Source: Ottowia flava
Lineage (GTDB): Bacteria; Pseudomonadota; Gammaproteobacteria; Burkholderiales; Burkholderiaceae_C
Direction: 5' to 3'
Length of the DNA stretch: 64,000 bases
Assembly (NCBI RefSeq): GCF_008017535.1
Contig: NZ_VRUA01000005.1
Location: 1 to 64,000 of the forward strand
Positions within the stretch are counted from its first letter, which is position 1. Each line of letters begins with the position of its first letter. The notes under the pieces were generated by a model. The model was not told where the DNA came from, searched no databases, and worked only from the letters and a program-made list of their open reading frames with translations. Below, in pieces: positions 53,569 to 61,787 of the stretch. Both the position numbers and the translations under genes were made by a program.

Positions 53569-54795
53569 TTATCGGGCCGCTGTCGGTGCCGATGTCGATG
53601 CCGCCCCAAACCTGGCCATCAACTCCCCCTGCACCGCCGCCGGCGAGCGCGCCTGACCCGCGTTGGCGCGGACAAAGGCGTCGGCCGCGGCCGGGTTGGG
53701 GTCGAACTTGAGGTACAGGCGGCGCAGCTGGTCCGCGTCGGCAAAGCCCAACTCCACCTGCTCATCGATGCGGCCGGCGCGGATCAGCGCCGGGTCGAGG
53801 CGCTCGGCGTGGTTGGTGGTCATGAACAGCACCGTGCCCTCCTGCGTGGCGACACCGTCCAGCGCGTTCAGGAAGCCGCTGAAGGACAGCTTGACCTGCG
53901 CGTGCGCCGCGTCGCGTTCGCGGAAGAACGCGTCCACGTCCTCGATCAACAGCAGCGAGCGCTGCGGTACGGCGGCCAGCAAGGTGTGGATCTTCTCGTC
54001 GGTGACGATGGGGCTGGCCAGGCTGAGGGTGCAGACGTTCAGGTGCAGCTCGCTCGCCAGCGCGGTGACCAGCGACGTCTTGCCCGTGCCCGGTGGTCCA
54101 TACAGCAGGTAGCCGCGCCGCCAGGGAATGCCCAGCTGGGCGTAGCGTTCGCGGCTGGCAAAAAAGCGCTCCAGGTCGCCCAGCAGCGCCTCCCCCTGCC
54201 CGGCTTTCAGCACGACCGAGGCCAGCGGTCGGCGTGAACCCAGGCGCGCGCGCATCCAGTCGCCGCCATGAAACGGGTTGGGGATGTAGACCGACAGCGA
54301 ATCCGTCTCGCGCGCGGCGCGGGCGGCGATGGCGGCTTGCAGAAAGCGCTCCAAGAAGTCGGGTGCGCGGCCAAAGGTGGACAGGCTGACTTTCTCAAAC
54401 ACGGTCTGGCCGACCTGCAGCTCTCGCTTCAACCACAGCCAGCGCCCATCCACGCGCAGGATGTGCACGCCCTCACCCGGGCTCAGAAACGCGCGCGGCG
54501 GCTGGCCGTTGCGCAAGTCGTCCTGCAGACTTTGGTATTCGCTGCCGCGCCGCACGCTGCGCGCGGTGAACTGGTTGACCCCGCGCAGACCCGGGTGGCG
54601 GTCCATGTATTCGATCAGCGCCGGGAAGAGGAATTCGTCGCGCGAATCGACGGTGAGGGTGCTGATGAAAAAGCGCTTGCCCCAGCCGATCAGCAGGCCG
54701 GGCACATCCTTCAGCCAATACGCCAGCGCGCCTGCCGCGGCCAGCAGCGCGGCCTGGAGGGCGGGTTGGGAGAACAGGCTGGTGGGCGCTTCCAT
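53569..54795 (-). CDS. Bacterial BCS1-like AAA ATPase
   Basis: 408 residues resembling the mitochondrial chaperone Bcs1. An N-terminal membrane segment (PALQAALLAAAGALAYWL, about 11-28) precedes a BCS1-specific domain (about 35-205, with ISTLTVDSRDEFLFPALIEY and SVYIPNPFHGGDW). The AAA core has Walker A GPPGTGKT (233-240), Walker B LLLIEDVDAFF (281-291) and arginine fingers near 339-342. Bcs1 threads a folded Rieske protein across the mitochondrial inner membrane; the bacterial relatives have no proven substrate. It has no obvious operon partner. The ATG at 54795 lies just after a repeat copy. Confidence 0.88.
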   Translation of the reverse strand: MEAPTSLFSQPALQAALLAAAGALAYWLKDVPGLLIGWGKRFFISTLTVDSRDEFLFPALIEYMDRHPGLRGVNQFTARSVRRGSEYQSLQDDLRNGQPPRAFLSPGEGVHILRVDGRWLWLKRELQVGQTVFEKVSLSTFGRAPDFLERFLQAAIAARAARETDSLSVYIPNPFHGGDWMRARLGSRRPLASVVLKAGQGEALLGDLERFFASRERYAQLGIPWRRGYLLYGPPGTGKTSLVTALASELHLNVCTLSLASPIVTDEKIHTLLAAVPQRSLLLIEDVDAFFRERDAAHAQVKLSFSGFLNALDGVATQEGTVLFMTTNHAERLDPALIRAGRIDEQVELGFADADQLRRLYLKFDPNPAAADAFVRANAGQARSPAAVQGELMARFGAASTSAPTAAR

Positions 54796-54816
54796 GGTCA
54801 ATTTTTCAACAAAATT

Positions 54817-54865
54817 CGGCCCTAGCCCTACAACCACCTGCGCAAAAAGCTACCAACTTAATAGC
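54817..54865 (+). repeat. Dispersed repeat copy upstream of the BCS1-like gene
   Basis: CGGCCCTAGCCCTACAACCACC, then TGCGCAAAAAGCTACCAACTTAATAGC. A near-complete copy. Confidence 0.75.
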
Positions 54866-54933
54866 ATTCTGGACGACCCGGCGCTGCCTGGCCCTGCTCG
54901 CGCCGGCCGCGCCTTGGGCGCTATCCGGCCCCA

Positions 54934-55605
54934 TCACTTGCCTGGCGGCCTCACATCGGCCGCGATCGGCAGCGAGCCGTACACCATCAGTGGGCTGCCG
55001 TCGGCCCGCGTCGTGTTCTTCCAGTGCTGACGCAGGTAGCCGCTGAAAGCGGTGCCGTGCTCGTCGGTCTGGACGATGGCGTCGAACGGCCGCGTGGCGC
55101 GCCATTCCGCCGGCGCACCCGCCGCCACGGCGCAGGTGGCGGCGTAGCGCAAGCCCGCCTGCTGGCAGGCCACGCTGGCCGCCGCCTTGGGCAGGGTGAT
55201 CAGCGCCGGTGGGTGGCCAAAGCCGCTCGGGCCGGCTTCCGCCATGCTGGCGGTTTCGCAGGTGTCGCCGCCCTCGATCACGCCGACCATCCACTTGCCG
55301 TCGTCGCGCAGGGCCACCACGGCGTTGTCCGGCCGGCCGTCGCCGTTGAAGTCGCCACGCGCGTCGCCCGGGTGGGTAGCGCCGGTCTGCTGGCGGAACG
55401 CCTGCCAGGTCTCGCCGGCGTAGTCGGCGGGCGTGGTCAGGCGCCAGCGGCCCGGCTCCCACGGCGGCGCAAAGCTGCATCGGCCACTGGCGAAGGCCTG
55501 GGCCATCGGGTTGGCCGCTGCGGCTGGCTGGGCCGCCGCGGGGGCGGCCGTGCCGAAGGCGAGCGCCGCGACCGACGCCGTCATGAACAGTTGGCCCGCG
55601 TTCAT
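54934..55605 (-). CDS. Secreted FG-GAP/VCBS-like protein, unknown function
   Basis: 223 residues. A signal peptide (ending APAAAQP, about 26) and a calcium-loop-like repeat ARGDFNGDGRPDNAVVALRDDGKW (about 81-105) typical of FG-GAP/VCBS repeats. The rest is unassigned, with five cysteines. Its ATG overlaps the stop of the Bug receptor gene (ATGA at 55602-55605), so the two are translated together. Perhaps an outer or periplasmic partner of that receptor; inference only. Confidence 0.75.
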   Translation of the reverse strand: MNAGQLFMTASVAALAFGTAAPAAAQPAAAANPMAQAFASGRCSFAPPWEPGRWRLTTPADYAGETWQAFRQQTGATHPGDARGDFNGDGRPDNAVVALRDDGKWMVGVIEGGDTCETASMAEAGPSGFGHPPALITLPKAAASVACQQAGLRYAATCAVAAGAPAEWRATRPFDAIVQTDEHGTAFSGYLRQHWKNTTRADGSPLMVYGSLPIAADVRPPGK

Positions 55606-56591
55606 CCGGCGGTGATCCCTGCGGCCTTGATGATGCGCGCGTTGTTGGCCGACTCGTTGGCGATGAGCTTGGCAAAGGCCGCCGCGCTGCCGCCAGTGGG
55701 CAGGTTGTCGGCGGCGTTGATCTTCTGCAGGACGTCCTTGTCCTTGAGCAGTTGGTTGACCTCGGTGTTCAGGCGCTCGACCACCGCGGCCGGCGTGCCG
55801 GCGGGCGCGAACAGCCCGAACACCGACGCCAGGTTGGCCGCGGGCAGGCCCAGTTCGGCCAGCGTCGGCGTTGGCGCGAGTTGCTCCAGCCGCGCGGGCG
55901 AGCCCACGGCCAACGGCGTCAGCTTGCCGGCCTTGATCTGGCTGATGACGGCCGGGCTGGCGTTGGTGGACAGCACCTCGAACTGGCCGGCCAGCGCGTC
56001 GTTGATCTGCTGGCCGCCGCCTTTGTAGGGAATGTGGGTGATGTCCACGCCAGCGCCGGCCTTGACCTGCTCCAGCACGATGTGCCCCAGCGACGCCGGG
56101 CCCGAGGTCGCCCAGCGCAGCGCGCCCGGCTTGGCCTTGGCCGCCGCCAGCAGCGCCTTGAAATCCTTGGCCGAGAGCGCCGACGTGCCCAGCAGCAGCA
56201 CCGGCGAGGCGATCACGCTGACCACCGGCACGATGTCCTTGGCCGGGTCGAACGGCGACTTGCCCAGGTGCGGGTTCAGCACCAGCGGGCTGATCGCCGA
56301 AAAGCCCAGGCTGTGCCCATCCGGCGCCGCCTTGGCCACGGCGTCCATGCCGATGCTGCCGCTGGCGCCGGCCTTGTTGTCCACCACCACGCTCTGCCCC
56401 AGGATCGGCGACAGCTTGTCCGCCAGCAGGCGCGCCATGGCATCGGCCACGCCGCCTGGCGGGTAGGCGACGGTGATCCTGATCGGCTTGGTGGGCCAGT
56501 TCTGGGCGAAGGCCGCGCGTGGGCCGGCGGCGAGCGCGGCCAGGCCCAAAACGGCGGCGCGGCGGGAGAGGCAGAAGGAGGAAGCGGTCAT
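55602..56591 (-). CDS. Bug-family periplasmic receptor, 2 of 3
   Basis: 329 residues. A twin-arginine-like signal (CLSRRAAVLGLAALAAG) and the receptor core with IRITVAYPPGGVADAMARLLADKL, VVVDNKAGASGSIGMDAVAKAAPDG and THIPYKGGGQQIND. It binds a carboxylate in the periplasm. No TctAB-type membrane genes are near. It overlaps the FG-GAP-like gene downstream. Confidence 0.9.
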   Translation of the reverse strand: MTASSFCLSRRAAVLGLAALAAGPRAAFAQNWPTKPIRITVAYPPGGVADAMARLLADKLSPILGQSVVVDNKAGASGSIGMDAVAKAAPDGHSLGFSAISPLVLNPHLGKSPFDPAKDIVPVVSVIASPVLLLGTSALSAKDFKALLAAAKAKPGALRWATSGPASLGHIVLEQVKAGAGVDITHIPYKGGGQQINDALAGQFEVLSTNASPAVISQIKAGKLTPLAVGSPARLEQLAPTPTLAELGLPAANLASVFGLFAPAGTPAAVVERLNTEVNQLLKDKDVLQKINAADNLPTGGSAAAFAKLIANESANNARIIKAAGITAG

Positions 56592-56656
56592 GGGGCGATT
56601 GTGCGTCAGGGGCTGCTCGTCTTGCGCCGCAGAGTGACTTGGGCAACGTCACGCAC

Positions 56657-58576
56657 TCAGCGCGCAGCCAGCATGACTTCGATGCGCCGCGCGATGGCAG
56701 CGCTCATCAATTGGCTGCCCTCGGCGGTGAAGTGCCCCGAGTCGTAGTAGAGCTGCTCACCGTCGCGATGAACGTAGCACTGATCCTTGTCGCACAGTTC
56801 GTCTAGGGTGTTGAATCTGGTGACGCCAGACATGCCCTCGAAAGCGCGGTCAAGAACGTCTTGGTAGGGGCGCCGCTCCGTCTCTAACGTCGAACGAGAC
56901 TGTGTGCACCCCGCAGGCTGATGACGCAACCAGGGGCGAAGCCCCGTGCTGCACGCCATGACCGTGGCCAGATTCCCATACGTTGGGATCGACTCGATGA
57001 CCAACACCTGCTTGCCGCTGTCGAGCAGACGCTGAACAGTGCGCCGCAGGCCGGCCTCATACGCTTGAGCCTTTGTTTCCCCCGCAGCTGAATCGGAAAC
57101 GCTGCGCAGACCATCACCGATCAGGTACTGCGAATAGGCGTTGGAGAGAATCACGAGTCGAACCGCAGCATCTCCCGTTATCTTGCGCAACGCTTCTTCG
57201 GTCAGGGCCGGCGTGCCTTTGCCTCCGGCAGGGGGTCTGTGGCCATCCCTGTACTGCGTACCATCAAGGTATGGCCAACTGGCTGTCCAGAAGCTCTGGG
57301 TGCGATCCCCGTAGATCCATTTCAACCCATATTCCAAATGACCGGCGTTGCTGTCACCCAGTAGGACGATGCTTCCGGTGCTTTGCACTGCGGGTTTAGC
57401 GTGACCAAGCCGTTCCATGGGCGGAATGATGTACGCCTTCAATCCAAACAACAGCACGGCTTTTGAGGCTAGGGCAGCCACCGTGCCCATGCAGACCATC
57501 AGCGCCAGCAACCACAGTGCCAACCGGCCCCGTCTCTTGATTTTGGCCAACGGTTGCTCGACGCCATGGAAAGTCAGCATCGCAAGTGCAATGGAGCCGA
57601 GCACCGCGTAGTTTCGGTGCGATACGGTCCACTGCCCCTCCCCAGCAAGACGCGCAAACACAAGCAATGGCCAGTGCCACAAATACAGTGGATAGCTGAT
57701 CTTGCCGATGTAAACCAACACAGGATGGGAAAACACCCGTCGGTTAAGCCACGCTTGGGGGCCGGCCGCGATGAATATCGCGGCTGCCAGCACCACAACG
57801 ACCGCGTAATACCCAGGGAACGCTCGGTCGTCCATGGGTGTGATCTGGTTGGCCAACAACAACAACAGTGCCCCCCAGCTCAACGCATTGGCACTCCCAT
57901 GAAACGCGTCGCGCGCATTCGATGAATTCTGCATACCCTGGGCGCGCTGCACCCATGCGAGCACTCCACCGGCGGCCAGTTCCCATAACCGACCAAACGG
58001 CAGGTAAAAGGCTGCCGCCTGATTCTTGGGAGTCAGGTAGAGGTTGAGCGCCAGTGACACCATGGCGATGACCAGCGCGACCAACAGCAGTGAGCCCCTC
58101 TTCCTGAAGCACAAGCACAAGAGCAGCGGCCACGCGAGGTAGAACTGCTCTTCAACCCCCAACGACCACAGATGCAACAGCGGCTTGAGCTTGCTGGAGG
58201 TATCCCAATACCCTGCCTCACTGAAAAAGCCTATGTTGGCCGCGAAGACGGTGCTCATCCATGCCGAGAAAGCCATCCGGAGGTATTCATCCGGATACAT
58301 AACGAATGAACCCGCTATCAGCACCGAAATTAAGACCAGGAGCAGCGCAGGAAACAGCCGGTTGATGCGTCTTACATAAAAATTCCTGAGAGAAAACCTA
58401 CCCGACTGCAGATCGTCCATCAATATGCCGGTGATCAAGAACCCTGAGATGACGAAGAATATGTCTACCCCAATAAAGCCATTGGGCACTTTGGCGGGAG
58501 AAGCATGGACTGCCAGGACCAAAATAACGGCCAGTGCGCGCAAGCCGTCAATGTCCCTCCGATACCCCCTGATCAT
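56657..58576 (-). CDS. Acyltransferase-SGNH fusion (OafA/YrhL type), probable surface-polysaccharide acetylation
   Basis: 639 residues. The N-terminal acyltransferase-3 domain (about 1-345) starts RGYRRDIDGLRALAVILVLAVHASP and has GFIGVDIFFVISGFLITG, with about ten membrane helices. The C-terminal SGNH domain shows the GDS block (VLLGDSNAGHLEYGLKW, about 400) and the late Asp-x-x-His block (YDSGHFTAEGSQ, about 615). Such proteins O-acetylate cell-surface glycans. Base composition is noticeably lower in GC than that of its neighbours, and codon use is less biased, which suggests foreign origin or relaxed selection. The ATG at 58576 is the family start. Confidence 0.88.
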   Translation of the reverse strand: MIRGYRRDIDGLRALAVILVLAVHASPAKVPNGFIGVDIFFVISGFLITGILMDDLQSGRFSLRNFYVRRINRLFPALLLVLISVLIAGSFVMYPDEYLRMAFSAWMSTVFAANIGFFSEAGYWDTSSKLKPLLHLWSLGVEEQFYLAWPLLLCLCFRKRGSLLLVALVIAMVSLALNLYLTPKNQAAAFYLPFGRLWELAAGGVLAWVQRAQGMQNSSNARDAFHGSANALSWGALLLLLANQITPMDDRAFPGYYAVVVVLAAAIFIAAGPQAWLNRRVFSHPVLVYIGKISYPLYLWHWPLLVFARLAGEGQWTVSHRNYAVLGSIALAMLTFHGVEQPLAKIKRRGRLALWLLALMVCMGTVAALASKAVLLFGLKAYIIPPMERLGHAKPAVQSTGSIVLLGDSNAGHLEYGLKWIYGDRTQSFWTASWPYLDGTQYRDGHRPPAGGKGTPALTEEALRKITGDAAVRLVILSNAYSQYLIGDGLRSVSDSAAGETKAQAYEAGLRRTVQRLLDSGKQVLVIESIPTYGNLATVMACSTGLRPWLRHQPAGCTQSRSTLETERRPYQDVLDRAFEGMSGVTRFNTLDELCDKDQCYVHRDGEQLYYDSGHFTAEGSQLMSAAIARRIEVMLAAR

Positions 58577-58638
58577 TTTGGCTGCCTTTTTTTATAGCAA
58601 TGATCAGACTTTAAACGCTCACATCCGTAAAACCGGTC

Positions 58639-59598
58639 TTAACCCCTCGGATGGTGCTGCGCATGCAGCGTTTTCAGTCGCTCGCGCGCCACGTGCGTGT
58701 AGATGGTCGTGGTCGAAATGTCCGCATGGCCCAGCAGCATCTGCACCGCACGCAGGTCGGCGCCGTGGTTCAGCAAATGGGTGGCGAAGGCGTGGCGCAG
58801 CGTGTGGGGGGACAGGGACGCGGTGATGCCGGCTTCGCGTGCGTAGCGTTTGACGATGCTCCAGAACATCACGCGCGACATGGCGGTGCCGGGCGTTCGG
58901 CCGGCGCTGGTCACAAACAAATCCTCGGTCTGGCGCGCACCCAGCAAGCGCGGCCTGCTATCGTTTATGTAGTTATCCAGCCATTCGCGCGCCACTTCGC
59001 CAAACGGCACCAGGCGCTCCTTGTTGCCCTTGCCCATGACGCGCAGCACGCCTTCGGCCAGGCCGATGTGCAAGGCCTTCAGCGTGACCAGTTCGCTCAC
59101 GCGCAGGCCGCTGGCGTACATCAATTCGAGCATGGTGCGGTCGCGCACGCCCAGCGGCGTGTCGGTGTCGGGCGCGGCCAGCAAGGCTTCGACCTGCGCT
59201 TCGCTCAGGGTTTTGGGCACGCGCAGCGGCTGTCGCGCGGGCAGCAGCTTGAGCGTCGGGTCGGCGTCGATCAGCCTTTCACGCAGGGCCCAGCGGAAAA
59301 ATCGCTTTAGGACGGTGAGCCGCCGGTTGGCAGAGGTGACGCGGGTGGCCGATCGGGCGGCGAAATAGCCCAGCAACTGGTGTTCCTGCGTCTGCAGGAT
59401 GGGCGCGCCGTGCGTGGTGGCGAGCCAGGCGGCGTAAAGCGTCAGATCGCGCCGGTACGCGTCGAGCGTATTGCGGGCCAGGCCGTCTTCCAGCCACAGC
59501 GCGTCGATGAAAGCGTCCACCTCCGGCACGCGCGCGGCCGCTGGGGCGGTGTGGGTCGCCACAGGCGCGGAAGGTGAGGAATCGACGTCGGCGGTCAC
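58639..59598 (-). CDS. xerD: Tyrosine recombinase XerD
   Basis: 319 residues. The catalytic arginine lies in YASGLRVSELVTLKA, the lysine in GKGNKERLVPFG, and HxxR in SPHTLRHAFATHLL. The second histidine is in LLGHADISTTTIYTHV, whose final tyrosine is in the expected nucleophile position. The core-binding domain (about 30-110) matches XerC/D. It resolves chromosome dimers at dif with FtsK. GTG at 59598 gives a family-like start; the upstream in-frame ATG would add 21 unlikely residues. Confidence 0.93.
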   Translation of the reverse strand: MTADVDSSPSAPVATHTAPAAARVPEVDAFIDALWLEDGLARNTLDAYRRDLTLYAAWLATTHGAPILQTQEHQLLGYFAARSATRVTSANRRLTVLKRFFRWALRERLIDADPTLKLLPARQPLRVPKTLSEAQVEALLAAPDTDTPLGVRDRTMLELMYASGLRVSELVTLKALHIGLAEGVLRVMGKGNKERLVPFGEVAREWLDNYINDSRPRLLGARQTEDLFVTSAGRTPGTAMSRVMFWSIVKRYAREAGITASLSPHTLRHAFATHLLNHGADLRAVQMLLGHADISTTTIYTHVARERLKTLHAQHHPRG

Positions 59599-59736
59599 TT
59601 GGCGACGATAGCAGAGGCGGGTGTGGGCGCAGCGCCTCCGGTGCGATTGCAATCCGGGCATGTGCGGCCTTGTCCGACAGCCAGCGGCGGCGCAGCGCGC
59701 CTAGGATCAAGCGGCGCCATTGAACAGGTTCACCCC

Positions 59737-60453
59737 ATGAGGCTCCTCCACATGCCCAAGCACCCCGCCCTCCGCGTCGGCATCGGCGCCGTCCTGTGGC
59801 TGGCCCTCAGCGCCACGGCTCAGGCCCAGAGTGGCAGTGCGCCACCTGCCAGCGCGCCCGCCGCTGCGGCGCCCGCGGGCAACGCCAAGGCGGGCCAGAC
59901 CCTTATGACCGCTGGCGTGCCGCCGGCCGTGGCCGCCTGCACCAGCTGCCATGGACAGAACGCCGAAGGCGCGGGCGCGTTCCCGCCGCTCACCGGCAGC
60001 GGCGCCGCCTACCTGCGAGCGCAGCTGGACGCCTTTGCGGACGGTAGCCGCGCCAACCCGATCATGGCGCCGATCGCGAAAGGCTTGAACCCCCAGCAGC
60101 GCGCCGATGTGTCGGCCTACCTCGCGAGCCTGCCGAGCGGGATCGCGCGCCCGGCCACGCCGCCATCGGGCGCCAAGCCCGGCGACGCGGGCGCGTGGCT
60201 CGCCCAGCGCGGGCGCATGGGCGATGGCGTGCCAGCGTGCGCCAGTTGCCACGGGCCGGGCGGCGAAGGGGTGGGCGAGCATTTCCCGGCCATCGCGCAC
60301 CTGAGCGCGGCCTACATGCAGGAGCAGGTCGAGGCCTGGAAGGCCGGCAAGCGCGGCCCTGGCCCGCTCGGCCTGATGTCCGGCATCGCCAAGAAACTGA
60401 GCAGCGACGACGTCAAGGCCGTGGCCGCCTACTACGCCAGCCGCGCCAAATGA
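59737..60453 (+). CDS. Dihaem c4-type cytochrome, probable partner of the TsdA-like protein
   Basis: 238 residues: a signal peptide (ending ATAQAQ, about 31), an Ala/Pro spacer and two cytochrome c domains with haem sites CTSCH (68-72) and CASCH (168-172), the c4 arrangement. Methionines in MAPIAKGL and GLMSGIAKKL are candidate axial ligands. It lies 28 bp before the TsdA-like gene. Paired c4 and TsdA cytochromes are known as TsdB and TsdA; the assignment as TsdB is by this neighbourhood. It would pass electrons to or from TsdA. Confidence 0.82.
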   Translation: MRLLHMPKHPALRVGIGAVLWLALSATAQAQSGSAPPASAPAAAAPAGNAKAGQTLMTAGVPPAVAACTSCHGQNAEGAGAFPPLTGSGAAYLRAQLDAFADGSRANPIMAPIAKGLNPQQRADVSAYLASLPSGIARPATPPSGAKPGDAGAWLAQRGRMGDGVPACASCHGPGGEGVGEHFPAIAHLSAAYMQEQVEAWKAGKRGPGPLGLMSGIAKKLSSDDVKAVAAYYASRAK

Positions 60454-60481
60454 GCCGCCGCGCCTTGTTCAGGAGCCAAGC

Positions 60482-61639
60482 ATGAACGCCCCGCACCCCG
60501 CCGCCCTACCGGAGCCCAGCCGCTCGACCGCCCTCAGCCAGGACAGCGAGTACGTTGGACTGAAGATGTTTGCTATCGTGCTCGTCGCAGTCATCGCGGT
60601 GGTGGTGGTCAGTTCGGCGATCCGCATCCCGTCCGCGCTGACGCTGAACGACACGCTGCGCCACGCAGCCAGTGGGGCCCCTGCCAGTCAGCCCGCCTCT
60701 GCGGCGCCCGGCGCCGGGCCAGCACCTGTGGTGGCGACGGCTGCACCGCCACCGGCAACACCCGCAGCGCCCGGCGCGCCTGCTCAAGTGGCCTCAGCGC
60801 CGGCGCCTGCAGCGACGGACGCACCTGCTGGCGCAATTCAGACAGTGGGCTTCAAGCCCCCGGCTGAGAGCGCCATTCCCGACGGCCCGCTGGGCGACGT
60901 GATCCGCAAGGGCGAGCAGATCTTTCTGCACACGGCCCAGAACGCCAAGCCCTACGTGGGCAACACGCTCAACTGCGTCAACTGCCACCTGGACGCCGGC
61001 CGCCTGGCCGACTCGGCGCCGCTGTGGGGCGCCTACCTGCTCTACCCGGCCTACCGCAGCAAGACGAAGCACGTCGACACCTTTGAGGACCGCCTGCGCG
61101 GCTGCTTCATGTACAGCATGAACGGCAAGGCGCCACCCTACGGCGACGAGGTGCTGAACGCGCTGCAAACCTACGCCTACTGGCTGGCCAAGGGCGCCCC
61201 GGTGGGCGAAAAGATCGCCGGCGCGGGCTACAAGAAGCTCGAGAAACCGACCCAGGCGCCCGACTACCAGCGCGGCCTGGCCGTGTACGAAGCGCAGTGC
61301 GCCCTGTGCCACGGCGCGGGCGGCGAGGGCACGCGCAGCGGCGACACGCAGGTGTTCCCGCCGCTGTGGGGGGCGCAGTCGTACAACTGGGGAGCGGGCA
61401 TGTCCAACATCAGCAACGCCGCCGCCTTCATCAAGTCCAACATGCCATTCAGCAAGGGCGGCAGCCTGAGCGACCAGGAGGCGTGGGACGTGGCCCTGTA
61501 CATCGACAGCCAGGAGCGTCCGCAGGACCCCCGGTTCACGCGCGACGTGGCGACCACGCGCAAGGAATTCCACGACACCGACGACTCGATGTACGGCAAG
61601 ACGGTCAACGGCAAGGTGCTGGGTCAGAATATCAAGTAA
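60482..61639 (+). CDS. tsdA: Membrane-anchored TsdA-like dihaem cytochrome (thiosulfate dehydrogenase / tetrathionate reductase)
   Basis: 385 residues. A membrane anchor (28-48) and a long Ala/Pro-rich linker (about 62-118) precede the catalytic domain. Two haem sites are CVNCH (165-169) and CALCH (273-277). GNTLNCVNCHLDAGR, LYPAYRSKTKHVDTFEDRLRGCF and SMNGKAPP are the TsdA signature; Cys208 is at the position of the unusual cysteine haem ligand. Met321 in SNMPF is the likely axial ligand of haem 2. TsdA couples two thiosulfate to tetrathionate in the periplasm. Most are soluble; an anchored form is uncommon. It follows the c4 cytochrome. Confidence 0.82.
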   Translation: MNAPHPAALPEPSRSTALSQDSEYVGLKMFAIVLVAVIAVVVVSSAIRIPSALTLNDTLRHAASGAPASQPASAAPGAGPAPVVATAAPPPATPAAPGAPAQVASAPAPAATDAPAGAIQTVGFKPPAESAIPDGPLGDVIRKGEQIFLHTAQNAKPYVGNTLNCVNCHLDAGRLADSAPLWGAYLLYPAYRSKTKHVDTFEDRLRGCFMYSMNGKAPPYGDEVLNALQTYAYWLAKGAPVGEKIAGAGYKKLEKPTQAPDYQRGLAVYEAQCALCHGAGGEGTRSGDTQVFPPLWGAQSYNWGAGMSNISNAAAFIKSNMPFSKGGSLSDQEAWDVALYIDSQERPQDPRFTRDVATTRKEFHDTDDSMYGKTVNGKVLGQNIK

Positions 61640-61640
61640 A

Positions 61641-61691
61641 TCGGCCTTCAGCCCTACAACCACCTGCGCAAGCAGCTACTCTTTTCATAGC
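61641..61691 (+). repeat. Dispersed repeat, most complete copy (downstream of tsdA)
   Basis: TCGGCCTTCAGCCCTACAACC, then ACCTGCGCAAGCAGCTACTCTTTTCATAGC. A full-length form of the repeat, directly after the tsdA stop. Confidence 0.8.
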
Positions 61692-61733
61692 TTCAAGCCA
61701 GCTGGCCTGGCGTCTTTGCACCGAGCCAGAAAT

Positions 61734-61761
61734 AAAAAAAGGCGCCCGAGGGCGCCTTTTT
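61734..61761. terminator. Bidirectional terminator between tsdA and the third Bug gene
   Basis: An A-run (61734-61740), GGCGCC (61741-61746), CGAG loop and GGCGCC (61751-61756), then a T-run (61757-61761). It works for both convergent genes. Confidence 0.85.
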
Positions 61762-61787
61762 CGTACGCTGCGCAGCAGCGCGGCGGG

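Noticed and set aside
58588-58605. Dispersed repeat copy at the acyltransferase start
   Set aside because: Only T-run plus TATAGC matches; the GCGCA-GCAGCTA core is missing.
58639-59598. Phage or island integrase
   Set aside because: It matches housekeeping XerD in length and motifs; there is no tRNA target, att duplication or phage gene nearby.
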